A DNA stretch of 64,000 nt from Pseudomonas laurentiana (lineage in GTDB: Bacteria > Pseudomonadota > Gammaproteobacteria > Pseudomonadales > Pseudomonadaceae), in contig NZ_BMQU01000008.1 of assembly GCF_014648275.1 (NCBI RefSeq), positions 124,001 through 188,000 of the forward strand, given 5' to 3'. Shown here piece by piece: positions 35,765 to 44,660 of this stretch. The translations under genes were made by a program, and so were the position numbers. The notes under the pieces are model-generated. The model saw only the letters and a list, made by a program, of their open reading frames with translations, did not search any database and was not told where the DNA came from. The stretch's first letter is position 1. Each line of letters opens with the position of its first letter.

Positions 35765-37036
35765 TCAGTCATCCGCAAGACGAAATGCGCTAGCCATTCG
35801 ATCCTGTTCCCTTATGGGCAGCTTCAAACCGTTGGCAAGCGTTCGCCATTGGCTGACTGTGCCCCGAAAGTCTTCGATGATTTCCTCTGCTTCATTTGAG
35901 GGTACCCGGAAGTACCCCGCAACCTCTCGGGCGAGCTCAAGATCGAGCGCGTTGTCGGAATCGGTAATGTTGAGCTTCAGGCCATCAGCGATGGGGGTAG
36001 GGTTCATGTCGTAGGCTTCGGATAGCCTCCAGCCGCGTCCAGGAACCAGAATAAACCCATGGTTGCGTAGGTGGTCATCGGTGTTGGAAATCAGGATATT
36101 GAAGACAATTCTCGACCACAGTTCCTTGAGGTCCTGGTTAGGCTGGGAGCCATGTCTCATGAGCGCTTCAGCCAGCTCAAGGTAGCTCGCCCCAGTGGAG
36201 GCGTCGTCGCCGTCGGTACGGCCCGTCATGGTCATTGCGGACGCAAAGTGAAGCCGCCGTCCGTCCTCTGTGCGATCAAACCGACGCACCATGAAACAGT
36301 GGTGATCGCTGGCAAACTTTCTGGCCAAACCGTGAGCAACGTTCAGACCGCACGCGTTTGCCAGTGCGTTCGCCAACATCTCCCATGCGCCAACGTCGTA
36401 GTCGTCGCGAGCACTGGGAAACTTTGCGATGTAGAGGTGACCCTGTTCATTTGCAACGCTTGCTTTGGGTCTCGCCCCGCCGAGCGAGCCGCCAGGGGCA
36501 ATCAACATCCTCAGCCAGTCCTGGCCTTCTGCTGAGGTGTTGTCTGTGTCGTTTTCCAGTGCGCGGCTGGCGCGTTCCAACTCATGAATTTCCGTGAAAG
36601 GAGGGGCTGCAATGTCCTGCCTGTCGTCAAGAAATTCGTCTTTGTCTTCAAGCTTGTAGCGTAGGGCGCCGACGCGGTAGAGATCATGTACGCCTAACAG
36701 GTAATCCGACTCGTAGAGCCTCGTTCCACTTGGCACGAGGCCGGCCCGAACATTTCGTTCAAGTCGACGATCCATCAGTAGCCGCCCCCATCGGTCCGGG
36801 CTCGAATCTGCGAAGACGCCGAATTTATCTTTGAGCCCTCCTGGATACTGCGGGCCTTCAAATAGGCCTAGCTCTGGATCAATCTGCGTCAGGTTCACAG
36901 CCGAGTCGGTCAGGGCGGCGGGATCGTACTGAAACTCAAACACCTCGGACGCACGGGTCTTTCGACTATGCAAGAACCCCAGTCGTTTCGGCCCCGGTAA
37001 GCCAGCCCAATCAGCGTACACACCGATCATTGTCAT
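35765..37036 (-). CDS. hipA: HipA family serine/threonine kinase toxin
   Basis: A 423-residue toxin of the HipA family. Kinase-fold motifs are visible: a [12 protein letters not shown] loop, the catalytic block [19 protein letters not shown] (Asp and Asn of the active site) and the DFG-like segment [11 protein letters not shown]. HipA of E. coli phosphorylates glutamyl-tRNA synthetase; other members hit different synthetases, so the target here is open. It is the second gene of a hipBA operon and overlaps hipB by four bases, with the antitoxin made first as usual for this family. Confidence 0.9.
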   Translation of the reverse strand: MTMIGVYADWAGLPGPKRLGFLHSRKTRASEVFEFQYDPAALTDSAVNLTQIDPELGLFEGPQYPGGLKDKFGVFADSSPDRWGRLLMDRRLERNVRAGLVPSGTRLYESDYLLGVHDLYRVGALRYKLEDKDEFLDDRQDIAAPPFTEIHELERASRALENDTDNTSAEGQDWLRMLIAPGGSLGGARPKASVANEQGHLYIAKFPSARDDYDVGAWEMLANALANACGLNVAHGLARKFASDHHCFMVRRFDRTEDGRRLHFASAMTMTGRTDGDDASTGASYLELAEALMRHGSQPNQDLKELWSRIVFNILISNTDDHLRNHGFILVPGRGWRLSEAYDMNPTPIADGLKLNITDSDNALDLELAREVAGYFRVPSNEAEEIIEDFRGTVSQWRTLANGLKLPIREQDRMASAFRLADD

Positions 37037-37560
37037 ACCTTGCTAGCCTCCTTTCGTTTTCGTTTTGCTGGGCCAAGCAGTGCGGTGAGCGATTCGGTTG
37101 TGGCATCTATTACTTCTTCCGAATCTTCGCCGGAGCCTTTGGCAATCAATGCCTGACTGCTCGGCTTAGCCGTTTTCACGCTCGCTTGCGGTTCGCGAAC
37201 ACGGCCTGAGGAAGGGCTATCCATTGCTTGGCGATTTAAATCATAGGGGCGTTTGCCTCGACCCGTACCTGCTTGTATTAAACGCGAGTCTTGCAGTTGA
37301 CGACCCAGATCATCTGTTGCACCGAGTTTCGTCAGGTCTTTCTCAAGCCCTAGTACCTGCATCACGGAGAGGTACGCGCCAATGGTCACCCCGGCACCGC
37401 CAGACTCAAGAGAGCGCAAGGTCATCACAGACATTCCGGCACGTTCCGCCACCTGCTTGGCAGTCAGCTTTCTACGAAGGCGAGCGAGCTTTAGGCGCTC
37501 ACCGAATTCAGTCAGCAGCGTGGTTGTCGACGGTAGAAGTGGCGCTGTTTTTTTGGCCAT
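37033..37560 (-). CDS. hipB: HipB-like XRE family antitoxin
   Basis: A 175-residue antitoxin with an XRE helix-turn-helix (about 14-70, including [20 protein letters not shown]). It is longer than E. coli HipB (88 residues), with a basic, low-complexity C-terminus ending [10 protein letters not shown]. It neutralises HipA and represses the operon. A strong near-palindrome lies immediately upstream of the ATG at 37560, overlapping the leader, which fits autorepression. The ribosome site is weak (AGGA about 13 bases upstream). Confidence 0.85.
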   Translation of the reverse strand: MAKKTAPLLPSTTTLLTEFGERLKLARLRRKLTAKQVAERAGMSVMTLRSLESGGAGVTIGAYLSVMQVLGLEKDLTKLGATDDLGRQLQDSRLIQAGTGRGKRPYDLNRQAMDSPSSGRVREPQASVKTAKPSSQALIAKGSGEDSEEVIDATTESLTALLGPAKRKRKEASKV

Positions 37561-37562
37561 TA

Positions 37563-37609
37563 TGCTAATTTTCCTGCGTTAAGCATGGCTTAGTGCAGGA
37601 ATATTAGCA
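37563..37609. promoter_or_regulatory. Operator of the hipBA operon
   Basis: Two near-identical arms in opposite orientation, TGCTAATTTTCCTGCGTTAAG (starting 37563) and its counterpart on the other strand (ending 37609), match at about 18 of 22 positions. They begin three bases before the hipB start codon. A second weaker repeat (GTGCAATTATT / AATAGTTGCAC, about 37633-37684) lies upstream. Binding by HipB is inferred. Confidence 0.7.
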
Positions 37610-37721
37610 TTTCTATGGTTTTTGATTATTGAGTGCAATTATTTCGGTGTTTTCTATGGTTTATAGCAAGAATAGTTGCACTTTTTTCAGCTGTACCGGC
37701 TTGAGGCGAGCTACATACGCT

Positions 37722-37763
37722 GGGAACCCTGCGGGTTCCATCGCCACCAAGGTGTGCTCCCAC
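37722..37763. repeat. REP-like sequence
   Basis: On the minus strand a GTGGGAGC start followed by GGCGATGG and a hairpin GGAACCC / GGGTTCC resembles the REP units common in fluorescent pseudomonads. Only one copy was seen in the window, so the assignment is from memory and could be tested by genome-wide search. Confidence 0.45.
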
Positions 37764-37795
37764 GGTAGGCGCGCCACCACTGGCAGGTCATCTGT

Positions 37796-38095
37796 TCAGG
37801 TGCTGCTTTCGATGCTCAGCAGCAACGCCTCAACCAGCCCTTTAGACATCTCCAGCGCATTGCGGGTTGCCCAGAGCAAGTGACGGGTTTGTGCATCGAC
37901 CAGATCGCAGGCTTGGTTGTTGGCGGCATCCGCGCTGCGAAGCAGGACCGACAAATGCACCAGCGCATGTTCGGCCTCTACGCCGGCGCACACACGGAAC
38001 AGCGGTGCATGGCTGCCTTCGCAGGAGCCAAAGGTGGTTGTGGTGGTTGTCAGGACTGAGCCGGCTGGCGGGGGATTGCAGGGGGCTGTTGTCAT
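37796..38095 (-). CDS. DUF3077 domain-containing protein
   Basis: A 99-residue soluble protein of the Pseudomonas DUF3077 family. The typical blocks are FGSCEGSHAPLFRVCAGVEA and EHALVHLSVLLRSA, then a helical tail (TRNALEMSKGLVEALLLSI). The ATG at 38095 follows AAGGAG with good spacing; the frame extends ten codons upstream but without a better site. Function of the family is unknown. It is isolated between the hip operon and a long non-coding stretch. Confidence 0.8.
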   Translation of the reverse strand: MTTAPCNPPPAGSVLTTTTTTFGSCEGSHAPLFRVCAGVEAEHALVHLSVLLRSADAANNQACDLVDAQTRHLLWATRNALEMSKGLVEALLLSIESST

Positions 38096-38611
38096 TGGGG
38101 CGCTCCTTTGTAGTGGAAACGTCACCGTTCGTGCGATGGCAGGTAACCAATGGCACTTGGGTGGCGGAATGCGCCTTTTGCTTGCCGGGCTTGCAGTCCC
38201 GGTCGCTGAATTGGCAGCGACTGGGTGATGTTAGCGGGGTTGGGGGAGGGGGACAAGGTGGGCTGAGCAGTGACGGGTTACCTGAAACTTGCCCATTTTG
38301 CGTGTGGCGCATACATTTGCCCCAGCACGGTCCTCGCCTCTTGGTTTCTAGTGAGCTTACGCGGGGGGCTGCCGCTGCAATCCTCTGGCTCAACAGTATT
38401 TCCGTCCGGTTTTTGCCTTCATCTCTGCGATGGACATTTTGCGGCTCGAATTCAGCTGCGGGATTTTTGCTACTGGCTTATCAGCCCATCAAATCATTGG
38501 CACAAAAACAGGTGTCTTGTTTACTTTGGCGTCATAAAGGTGCGAATTTCATCTGGCGTCTTCAGGTGGCGGGGCGTTGCTGACGTCCCGAAGGTTTATG
38601 GAATTCAGGGC
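38096..38611. other. 516-bp stretch without a recognisable gene
   Basis: Open frames here are not supported by ribosome sites or family resemblance. One clear element is an inverted repeat GTCGCTG (38202-38208) / CAGCGAC (38215-38221) with a 6-base loop, upstream of the DUF3077 gene on the minus strand. A GC-rich tract (about 38230-38260) follows. The base composition drops toward AT near 38470-38560 before the ogt gene, which could hold its promoter. No tRNA or known small RNA was recognised. Confidence 0.4.
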
Positions 38612-39112
38612 ATGTCCTACGTATTCAAGATGATGGATTCACCTGTTGGCCCGCTGACCCTCATTGCAAACGAGTCCAGGCTCGCCGCAGTGCTCTGGGA
38701 GAACGATAAGCCTGGTCGCGTTCTTTTGAGTGCCGTGCGGGAGCAGGGCGAAAACCGGGTATTGCAGGCCACCGAGCGGCAGCTCAGGGAGTATTTCGCG
38801 GGTACGCGAAAGCACTTTGAGGTGGACCTCGACTTTGTCGGGACCGAGTTTCAACGCAAGGTCTGGCAGGCGTTGTTGACGATCCCGTTTGGCGAAACCC
38901 GTAGCTACAGTGACATCGCCCGGCAGATCGGCAGCCCGAAGGCAGTGCGTGCCGTAGGCGCCGCCAATGGACGGAACCCGATCTCGATCATTGCGCCTTG
39001 CCACCGGGTGATTGGTGCCTCGGGCAGCCTGACGGGCTATGCCGGAGGGTTGGCGGCCAAGCAGTTCCTGCTGGCCCTGGAAGGCAAGCAAACGCTGGCG
39101 CTGGGGTTTTGA
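38612..39112 (+). CDS. ogt: Methylated-DNA--protein-cysteine methyltransferase (Ogt-like)
   Basis: A 166-residue suicide DNA-repair protein. The acceptor cysteine is in IIAPCHRVIGASG, the invariant PCHRV motif, and the DNA-binding helix-turn-helix block FQRKVWQALLTIPFGETRSY precedes it. It moves the alkyl group from O6-alkylguanine to its own Cys. I use the ATG at 38612; the open frame continues upstream to 38270 but encodes nothing family-like. It has no Ada N-terminal domain, so it is the constitutive Ogt type. Confidence 0.92.
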   Translation: MSYVFKMMDSPVGPLTLIANESRLAAVLWENDKPGRVLLSAVREQGENRVLQATERQLREYFAGTRKHFEVDLDFVGTEFQRKVWQALLTIPFGETRSYSDIARQIGSPKAVRAVGAANGRNPISIIAPCHRVIGASGSLTGYAGGLAAKQFLLALEGKQTLALGF

Positions 39113-39203
39113 AACGACCAGCGGCGTGTTTTCACGAAAGTGATATCGGCGGGTTCGGTCGGCTGTGCCAAAATATGCCATCACCTTTTGGCAGGATCAC
39201 TTC

Positions 39204-39848
39204 ATGCAAACCGCCAGCCCCGCGCTGATCCGCGAAACCTTCCCCGTTGGCCCCTTGCAGTGCAACTGCACCCTGATCGGCGATCCGATTACCAAGAAGG
39301 CCATCGTTGTCGACCCGGGCGGCAACCATGAGCAGATTCTCGCGCGTCTCGAGGCCCATGGTCTGAAGCTGGTCAGTATCATCCATACCCATGCGCACCT
39401 GGACCATTTCCTGGCTTCCGGCCTGTTGAAGGAAAAGACCGGTGCTACGCTGCACCTGCATAAGGAAGACCAGTTCCTCTGGGACAACCTGGAAATGCAG
39501 TGCCGGATGTTCGGTGTGCCCTACACGCCTGTGCCGTCCCCGGATCGCTGGTTGGCCGATGACGAGGAGCTGGCCTGCGGTTGCGGGGTTGCCTTGCATA
39601 CGCCGGGGCATACCCCGGGTTCGATGAGTTTCTGGTTCGCCGATGCCAAGTTGCTGATCGCCGGAGATACCTTGTTTCGCCGGGGTATTGGTCGTACGGA
39701 TTTGTGGGGCGGCGATCAGCCGACCATCGTCCGCTCGATCAAAGAGCGCCTGTACCGGTTGGATGAGGACGCTACCGTTGTAACAGGGCATGGACCAGAC
39801 ACCCGTTTGGGTGATGAAATGCGTGAAAATCCATTTGTTCGGGCCTGA
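39204..39848 (+). CDS. MBL-fold metallo-hydrolase (glyoxalase II-like)
   Basis: A 214-residue metallo-beta-lactamase fold enzyme. Zinc motif THAHLDH, a later HTPGHTPGSMSFW and a terminal TGHGPDT give the three family metal-binding blocks, and GDTLFRRGIGRTDL is present as in the YcbL subgroup related to hydroxyacylglutathione hydrolase. Thioester hydrolysis is the likely chemistry; substrate not determined. The ATG at 39204 follows AGGA at 7 bp; an in-frame GTG at 39165 lacks a ribosome site. Confidence 0.88.
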   Translation: MQTASPALIRETFPVGPLQCNCTLIGDPITKKAIVVDPGGNHEQILARLEAHGLKLVSIIHTHAHLDHFLASGLLKEKTGATLHLHKEDQFLWDNLEMQCRMFGVPYTPVPSPDRWLADDEELACGCGVALHTPGHTPGSMSFWFADAKLLIAGDTLFRRGIGRTDLWGGDQPTIVRSIKERLYRLDEDATVVTGHGPDTRLGDEMRENPFVRA

Positions 39849-39939
39849 GCCAGGGAATTATTTGCGCTTGTCGCGTTCCAAGGTCCGCATAGGTCTGTCA
39901 ATTTTCGATGTGCTTTAGAATCTCTGTAGGAGCTTTTCC

Positions 39940-40632
39940 ATGTTCACCTCGCGTCGTCTGATTATCGTCGCTACTGCTGTTGCCATGCTGTCCGGTTGTG
40001 CCACCCCAAGCCCTTACGATAGCCAAGGGCAGGCACAGCAAAGCACCGGAATGAGCAAAACCGCCAAGTACGGCGGCCTTGGCGCGCTGGCCGGCGCAAT
40101 CGCGGGTGCTGCAATCAACCACGACAACCGTGGCAAGGGCGCACTGATTGGTGCGGCAGCTGTGGGTGCAGCGGCGGCCGGCTACGGCTACTACGCCGAC
40201 AAGCAGGAAGCGGCACTGCGTGAAAGCATGGCCAACACGGGTGTGGAAGTGCAGCGCCAAGGCGATCAGATCAAGCTGATCATGCCGGGCAACATTACCT
40301 TCGGCACCGACTCGTCGGATATCGCCCCAAGCTTCTATTCGCCGCTGAACAACCTGGCCAACTCGTTCAAGCAGTTCAACCAGAACACCATTGAAATCGT
40401 CGGTTACACCGATAGCACCGGCAGCCGCCAGCACAACATGGACCTGTCGCAGCGCCGTGCTCAGGCCGTCAGCACTTACCTGACCTCTCAGGGTGTGGAC
40501 AGTTCGCGTCTGTCGGTACGCGGTGCTGGCCCGGATCAGCCGGTTGCGAGCAACGCTGATGCCAATGGCCGTGCACAGAACCGTCGTGTAGAGGTCAACC
40601 TGAAGCCGATTCCTGGTCAGCAGTACCAGTAA
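39940..40632 (+). CDS. OmpA family lipoprotein (YiaD-like)
   Basis: A 230-residue outer-membrane lipoprotein. Signal and lipobox AMLSGC place the lipidated Cys at residue 20. A glycine-zipper segment follows (about 47-88, rich in GALAGAIAGAA-type repeats), then an OmpA C-terminal peptidoglycan-binding domain (about 110-225) with the motif EIVGYTDSTGSRQHNMDLSQ. It tethers the outer membrane to the peptidoglycan. It stands alone, followed by a hairpin. Confidence 0.92.
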   Translation: MFTSRRLIIVATAVAMLSGCATPSPYDSQGQAQQSTGMSKTAKYGGLGALAGAIAGAAINHDNRGKGALIGAAAVGAAAAGYGYYADKQEAALRESMANTGVEVQRQGDQIKLIMPGNITFGTDSSDIAPSFYSPLNNLANSFKQFNQNTIEIVGYTDSTGSRQHNMDLSQRRAQAVSTYLTSQGVDSSRLSVRGAGPDQPVASNADANGRAQNRRVEVNLKPIPGQQYQ

Positions 40633-40649
40633 CCGTTGCTCTTCGCCAG

Positions 40650-40688
40650 CCAGGCTGACCCCAGCAGTAACGGTGGGGGCCAGCCTGG
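40650..40688. terminator. Hairpin between convergent OmpA-like and acyltransferase genes
   Basis: CCAGGCTG and CAGCCTGG, with additional CCCC / GGGG pairing inside, can form a long GC stem between the two stop codons. No U-run is seen, so this is a candidate bidirectional terminator. Confidence 0.45.
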
Positions 40689-40694
40689 TTGGTA

Positions 40695-41591
40695 TCAGCG
40701 TTGACGGTGTAACTGTGTCAAATGCTGATCTTTCTCTTCCCATAGCCGGTTGATCCATTGCTGGAACGCCAGCCGGTACGCGTCATCCTGGTCGTAGCTT
40801 TTGCCGAGGAATTCCTCGGGAATGGCCAGCTCCTGAATATGCACCGCTACCCGTGTCATCCGTCCACACAGTACGTCCCAGAAACCCGGAGCACCGTCTG
40901 GGTAGTGGAGGGTCACGTTGATGATGGACTGCAGCTGTTCGCCCATGGCATCCAGTACGAAGGCAATGCCGCCGGCCTTGGGCTTGAGCAGGTGCTGGAA
41001 CGGTGACTGCTGTTCGATATGCTTGGCCTGGGTAAAGCGGGTGCCTTCGGCAAAGTTGAAAATAGCCGTTGGCTTGCCGCGGAGCCTGGCGCACGTGCGG
41101 CGGGTGGTCTCCAGGTCCTTGCCCTGCTTCTCCGGGTGTTTGGCCAGGTAGGCCTTGGAGTAGCGTTTCATGAACGGGAAGCCCAGCGCCCACCACGCCA
41201 GCCCGATCACCGGTACCCAGATCAGTACGTGCTTGAGGAAGAACTTCAGTGGTCGAATACGCCGGTTCAGCACGTACTGCAGCACCAGGATATCGACCCA
41301 GCTCTGGTGGTTACTGGTGACCAGATAACTGTGCTGGTAGTCGAGCCCCCGCAGGCCCTCCACTTGCCAGTGGGTGCGCCCGACCAGGTTCATCCAACCC
41401 TTGTTGTTACTGATCCACGCTTCGTGGATGTGGCGCATCAATTCGTCGGTCAGCCGCTGCGCTGCCGGAAACGGCAAGCACAGCTTGAACAGGCTGACGA
41501 TGAACAACGGGGTACAGCACATCAGGGTGTTCAGCCCCAGTAGCAGGGACGCAATGATCCCGCGCACAGGCGCGGGCAGAAAAGCGAGCAT
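40695..41591 (-). CDS. Acyltransferase, PlsC/YihG family
   Basis: A 298-residue membrane-associated acyltransferase. The catalytic HX4D motif is in TSNHQSWVDILVLQ, and the substrate-phosphate block FNFAEGTRFTQAKH is the second PlsC motif. A hydrophobic N-terminal segment (about 5-35) anchors it. YihG-type enzymes acylate lysophosphatidic acid, with a role in phospholipid composition. It starts three bases after the pta stop, so it is read with pta. Confidence 0.88.
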   Translation of the reverse strand: MLAFLPAPVRGIIASLLLGLNTLMCCTPLFIVSLFKLCLPFPAAQRLTDELMRHIHEAWISNNKGWMNLVGRTHWQVEGLRGLDYQHSYLVTSNHQSWVDILVLQYVLNRRIRPLKFFLKHVLIWVPVIGLAWWALGFPFMKRYSKAYLAKHPEKQGKDLETTRRTCARLRGKPTAIFNFAEGTRFTQAKHIEQQSPFQHLLKPKAGGIAFVLDAMGEQLQSIINVTLHYPDGAPGFWDVLCGRMTRVAVHIQELAIPEEFLGKSYDQDDAYRLAFQQWINRLWEEKDQHLTQLHRQR

Positions 41592-41594
41592 GGT

Positions 41595-43691
41595 TCAGCT
41601 ATCCAGAGAGCGGTTGGCCTGAATCGCGGTCAGGGCAATGGTGTAGACGATGTCGTCGACCTGGGCGCCGCGGGGCAGGTCGTTGACCGGTTTACGCAAG
41701 CCTTGCAGCATTGGCCCGAGGCTGACGCAGTCGGCACTGCGCTGTACGGCCTTGTGGGTGGTGTTGCCGGTGTTGAGGTCCGGGAAGACGAACACGGTGG
41801 CGCGGCCCGCTACCGGGCTGTTTGGCGCCAGTTCGCGAGCGGTGTTCTCGTTGGCCGCCGTGTCGTACTGCAGGGGGCCGTCAATCTGCAGGTTGTGCTG
41901 GCTTTGCTGGGCGAGCAGGGTGGCCTCGCGTACTTTTTCAACCTCTTCGCCGCTGGCCGAGTCGCCACTGGAGTAGCTGATCATCGCCACGCGTGGGGTG
42001 ATGCCGAAGGCTTCGGCCGAATCGGCGCTCTGCAGGGCGATTTCGGCCAGTTCGCTGGCACTGGGGTGCGGGTTCATCACGCAGTCGCCATACACCAGCA
42101 CCTGCTCGGGGAAGAGCATGAAGAACACCGAGGAGACCAGGGTGCAACCCGGCGCGGTCTTGATCAGTTGCAAGGCTGGGCGGATGGTGTTCGCGGTAGA
42201 GTGCACCAGGCCCGAGACCAGCCCGTCGACTTCGTCCAGCGCCAACATCATGGTACCGATGACCACCGGGTCTTCCAGTTGCTGCTCCGCCATTGGCGCA
42301 TTGAGGCTTTTGCTTTTGCGCAGGTTGACCATCGGCTCGACATAGCGCTCGCGGATCAGGTCCGGGTCGAGGATTTCCAGGCCTTCCGGCAGTTCGATAC
42401 CTTGGGCACGGGCCACGGCCTGCACTTCTTGCGGTTTGGCCAGCAGCACGCACCGGGCGATGCCGCGGGTCTGGCAGATGGCCGCAGCCTGCACGGTCAT
42501 GGGCTCGGCGCCTTCCGGCAGGACGATGCGTTTGTTGGCTTGCTGGGCGCGTTGAATCAGTTGGTAGCGGAACACCGCAGGTGACAGGCGCATCTCCCGT
42601 GGGGTGCCACAGCGCTGATGCAGCCAACTGGCGTCGAGATGGCTGGCGACGAAGTCGGTGATGATTTCCGCGCGCTCCCGGTCGTCGACCGGAATTTCCT
42701 TGTTGAGCTGGTTCAGCTGGTTGGCCGTGTCGTAGGATCCGGTGCTCACCGACAGCACTGGCAGGCCGGCCGCCAGTGCTCCTCGGCAGAGTTCGAGGAT
42801 GCGCGGGTCGGGTTTGCTGTCGCTGGTCAGTAGCAGGCCGGCCAGTGGCACACCATTGATCGATGCCAGGCTGACGGCGAGGATGATGTCATCACGGTCG
42901 CCGGGTGTTACCACCAGGGTGCCGGGCGTCAGCAAGGGGACGGTGTTGGCGACCGTACGGGCGCAGAGGATGATCTTGTTCATCCGCCGTTGTTCGTAGT
43001 CACCGGCGTTGAGCACCTGGGCGCCAAGCAGTTCAGCCACATCGCGGGTGCGCGGTGCGTTGAGGTCGGCCTGGTAGGGGATACAGCCAAGCAGGCGGAA
43101 GTCGCCGCTGCGCAATACTGGCGAGTGCTCTTTAAGGCGTGTGGCGAAGGCGTGCATGCTTTCGTCGGTGCGTACCTTGTTGAGAATCACCCCAAGCACT
43201 TTTGGATCTTTTGGTCCACCGAACAGTTGAGCTTGCAACTCGACTCGCCCGGACAGTTCGGCCAGCACCTCGTTCTCCGGTGCCGAGACCAGGATGACTT
43301 CGGCATCCAGGCTTTTTGCCAGGTGCAGATTGACCCGCGCAGCGTAGCTGGCGTGACGGGTCGGCACCATGCCCTCGACCACGACCACATCTTTGCCTTC
43401 GCAGGCTTGTTGGTAGAGGGTAACGATTTCTTCGAGCAGCTCATCGAGCTGGCCGTCGCCCAACATACGCTCGACGTGGGCCAGGCTGAGCGGCTTCGGC
43501 GGCTTCAAGCCGTGTGTGCGGGCGATCAGCTCGGTGGAGCGCTCTGGACCGGTATCGCCTGGGTGCGGCTGGGCGATTGGCTTGAAAAAGCCCACCTTCA
43601 GGCCGGCCCGTTCCAAGGTGCGGACCAGGCCCAGGCTGATGGAGGTCAGGCCGACACCAAAGTCGGTCGGCGCGATAAAAAATGTCTGCAT
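41595..43691 (-). CDS. pta: Phosphate acetyltransferase
   Basis: A 698-residue enzyme converting acetyl-CoA and phosphate to acetyl phosphate. It is the long class II form: an N-terminal BioD-like P-loop domain (about 1-200, MQTFFIAPTDFGVGLTSISL), a DRTGG domain (about 210-330), and the C-terminal catalytic PTA_PTB domain (about 370-695, with GLVHSTANTIRPALQLI). I use the ATG at 43691; the frame extends 12 codons upstream without a better site. No acetate kinase is adjacent, so its partner lies elsewhere. It lies between a DUF3565 gene and the acyltransferase. Confidence 0.93.
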   Translation of the reverse strand: MQTFFIAPTDFGVGLTSISLGLVRTLERAGLKVGFFKPIAQPHPGDTGPERSTELIARTHGLKPPKPLSLAHVERMLGDGQLDELLEEIVTLYQQACEGKDVVVVEGMVPTRHASYAARVNLHLAKSLDAEVILVSAPENEVLAELSGRVELQAQLFGGPKDPKVLGVILNKVRTDESMHAFATRLKEHSPVLRSGDFRLLGCIPYQADLNAPRTRDVAELLGAQVLNAGDYEQRRMNKIILCARTVANTVPLLTPGTLVVTPGDRDDIILAVSLASINGVPLAGLLLTSDSKPDPRILELCRGALAAGLPVLSVSTGSYDTANQLNQLNKEIPVDDRERAEIITDFVASHLDASWLHQRCGTPREMRLSPAVFRYQLIQRAQQANKRIVLPEGAEPMTVQAAAICQTRGIARCVLLAKPQEVQAVARAQGIELPEGLEILDPDLIRERYVEPMVNLRKSKSLNAPMAEQQLEDPVVIGTMMLALDEVDGLVSGLVHSTANTIRPALQLIKTAPGCTLVSSVFFMLFPEQVLVYGDCVMNPHPSASELAEIALQSADSAEAFGITPRVAMISYSSGDSASGEEVEKVREATLLAQQSQHNLQIDGPLQYDTAANENTARELAPNSPVAGRATVFVFPDLNTGNTTHKAVQRSADCVSLGPMLQGLRKPVNDLPRGAQVDDIVYTIALTAIQANRSLDS

Positions 43692-43723
43692 GCGAGCGTC
43701 TCGACGTGAGCTGTGCAAAAGAA

Positions 43724-43939
43724 TCAATTGCCAAGGGTATCGCTATCGACCCCCTGCGCGCACCAGCCACAGGAAAACGGCTGGCCTATCTGCTGTTGGC
43801 GCTGGCTGGCGTCCAGCACCCAGGCTCGCGATTGCCAGGGTGGCTGGTGGCGCAGGTGCTGGGTGTGGCCACAGGACAATTCGACCACCCAGTGGCCGTC
43901 CTCGTCCTGATGAAAACCGAGAATGCGGCTGTCGCTCAT
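43724..43939 (-). CDS. DUF3565 domain-containing protein
   Basis: A 71-residue protein, apparently the complete family unit: MSDSRILGFHQDEDGHWVVE, then a CGHTQHLRHQPPW block and SCGWCAQG. The paired CGH and CGWC motifs look like a small metal-binding site. The ATG at 43939 follows CGGA. It precedes pta by 32 bases in the same direction and is divergent from slyD. Function unknown. Longer frames through it are the antisense of slyD. Confidence 0.8.
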   Translation of the reverse strand: MSDSRILGFHQDEDGHWVVELSCGHTQHLRHQPPWQSRAWVLDASQRQQQIGQPFSCGWCAQGVDSDTLGN

Positions 43940-44029
43940 GGTATTCCGTTTGTCTGGGTTACGTTCGCTTTCGGACGAGGCCTTGGTTACACTTATGGCT
44001 CTATATTCTTCTGCAAAAGGTCTCGCCCC

Positions 44030-44515
44030 ATGCTGATCGCCGCCAACAAGGCTGTCTCCATCGACTATACCCTGACCAACGACGCTGGTGAGGTCATCGA
44101 CAGCTCCGCCGGCGGCGCTCCGCTGGTCTACCTGCATGGCGCAGGTAACATCATCCCGGGTCTGGAGAAGGCTCTGGAAGGCAAGAAAGCCGGTGAGGAA
44201 CTGAACGTTGCCATCGAGCCGGAAGACGCTTACGGCGAATACCTGGCTGAACTGGTCAGCACCCTGAACCGCAGCATGTTCGAAGGCGTCGACGAGCTGG
44301 AAGTCGGCATGCAGTTCCACGCTTCGGCGCCGGACGGCCAAATGCAGATCGTCACCATCCGTGATCTGGACGGCGACGACGTTACGGTCGATGGCAACCA
44401 CCCGCTGGCTGGCCAGCGCCTGACCTTCCAGGTCAAAGTGGTTGACGTTCGTGACGCCAGCGAAGAAGAAATCGCGCATCGCCACATCCACGGCGAAGGT
44501 GGTCATCACCACTGA
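44030..44515 (+). CDS. slyD: FKBP-type peptidyl-prolyl isomerase SlyD
   Basis: A 161-residue cytoplasmic isomerase and chaperone. It has an FKBP core with the IF chaperone insert (about 70-130), and a His-rich end HRHIHGEGGHHH that binds nickel. SlyD helps nickel enzymes and protein folding. The ATG at 44030 begins MLIAANKAVSIDYTLTND, the family start; longer frames run into the antisense of the DUF3565 gene. The His tail is shorter than in E. coli. Confidence 0.93.
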   Translation: MLIAANKAVSIDYTLTNDAGEVIDSSAGGAPLVYLHGAGNIIPGLEKALEGKKAGEELNVAIEPEDAYGEYLAELVSTLNRSMFEGVDELEVGMQFHASAPDGQMQIVTIRDLDGDDVTVDGNHPLAGQRLTFQVKVVDVRDASEEEIAHRHIHGEGGHHH

Positions 44516-44660
44516 TTTTCTGCGCTAAGCTCAGGAAGTCGCGAAGGCGGTCGGGAAGATCGGTCAGGCACCCACTGGGACCTGCGATCAACCCGAGCGC
44601 CTTTTTAGTGGGCGGGCCAAAAGGGCGCCGTGGCCCGGATTGGCAATAGAGGAGTTTGTC

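Noticed and set aside
38270-38611. N-terminal extension of the Ogt methyltransferase
   Set aside because: No Ada-type domain or conserved sequence in the extension; the start at 38612 gives a normal-length protein.
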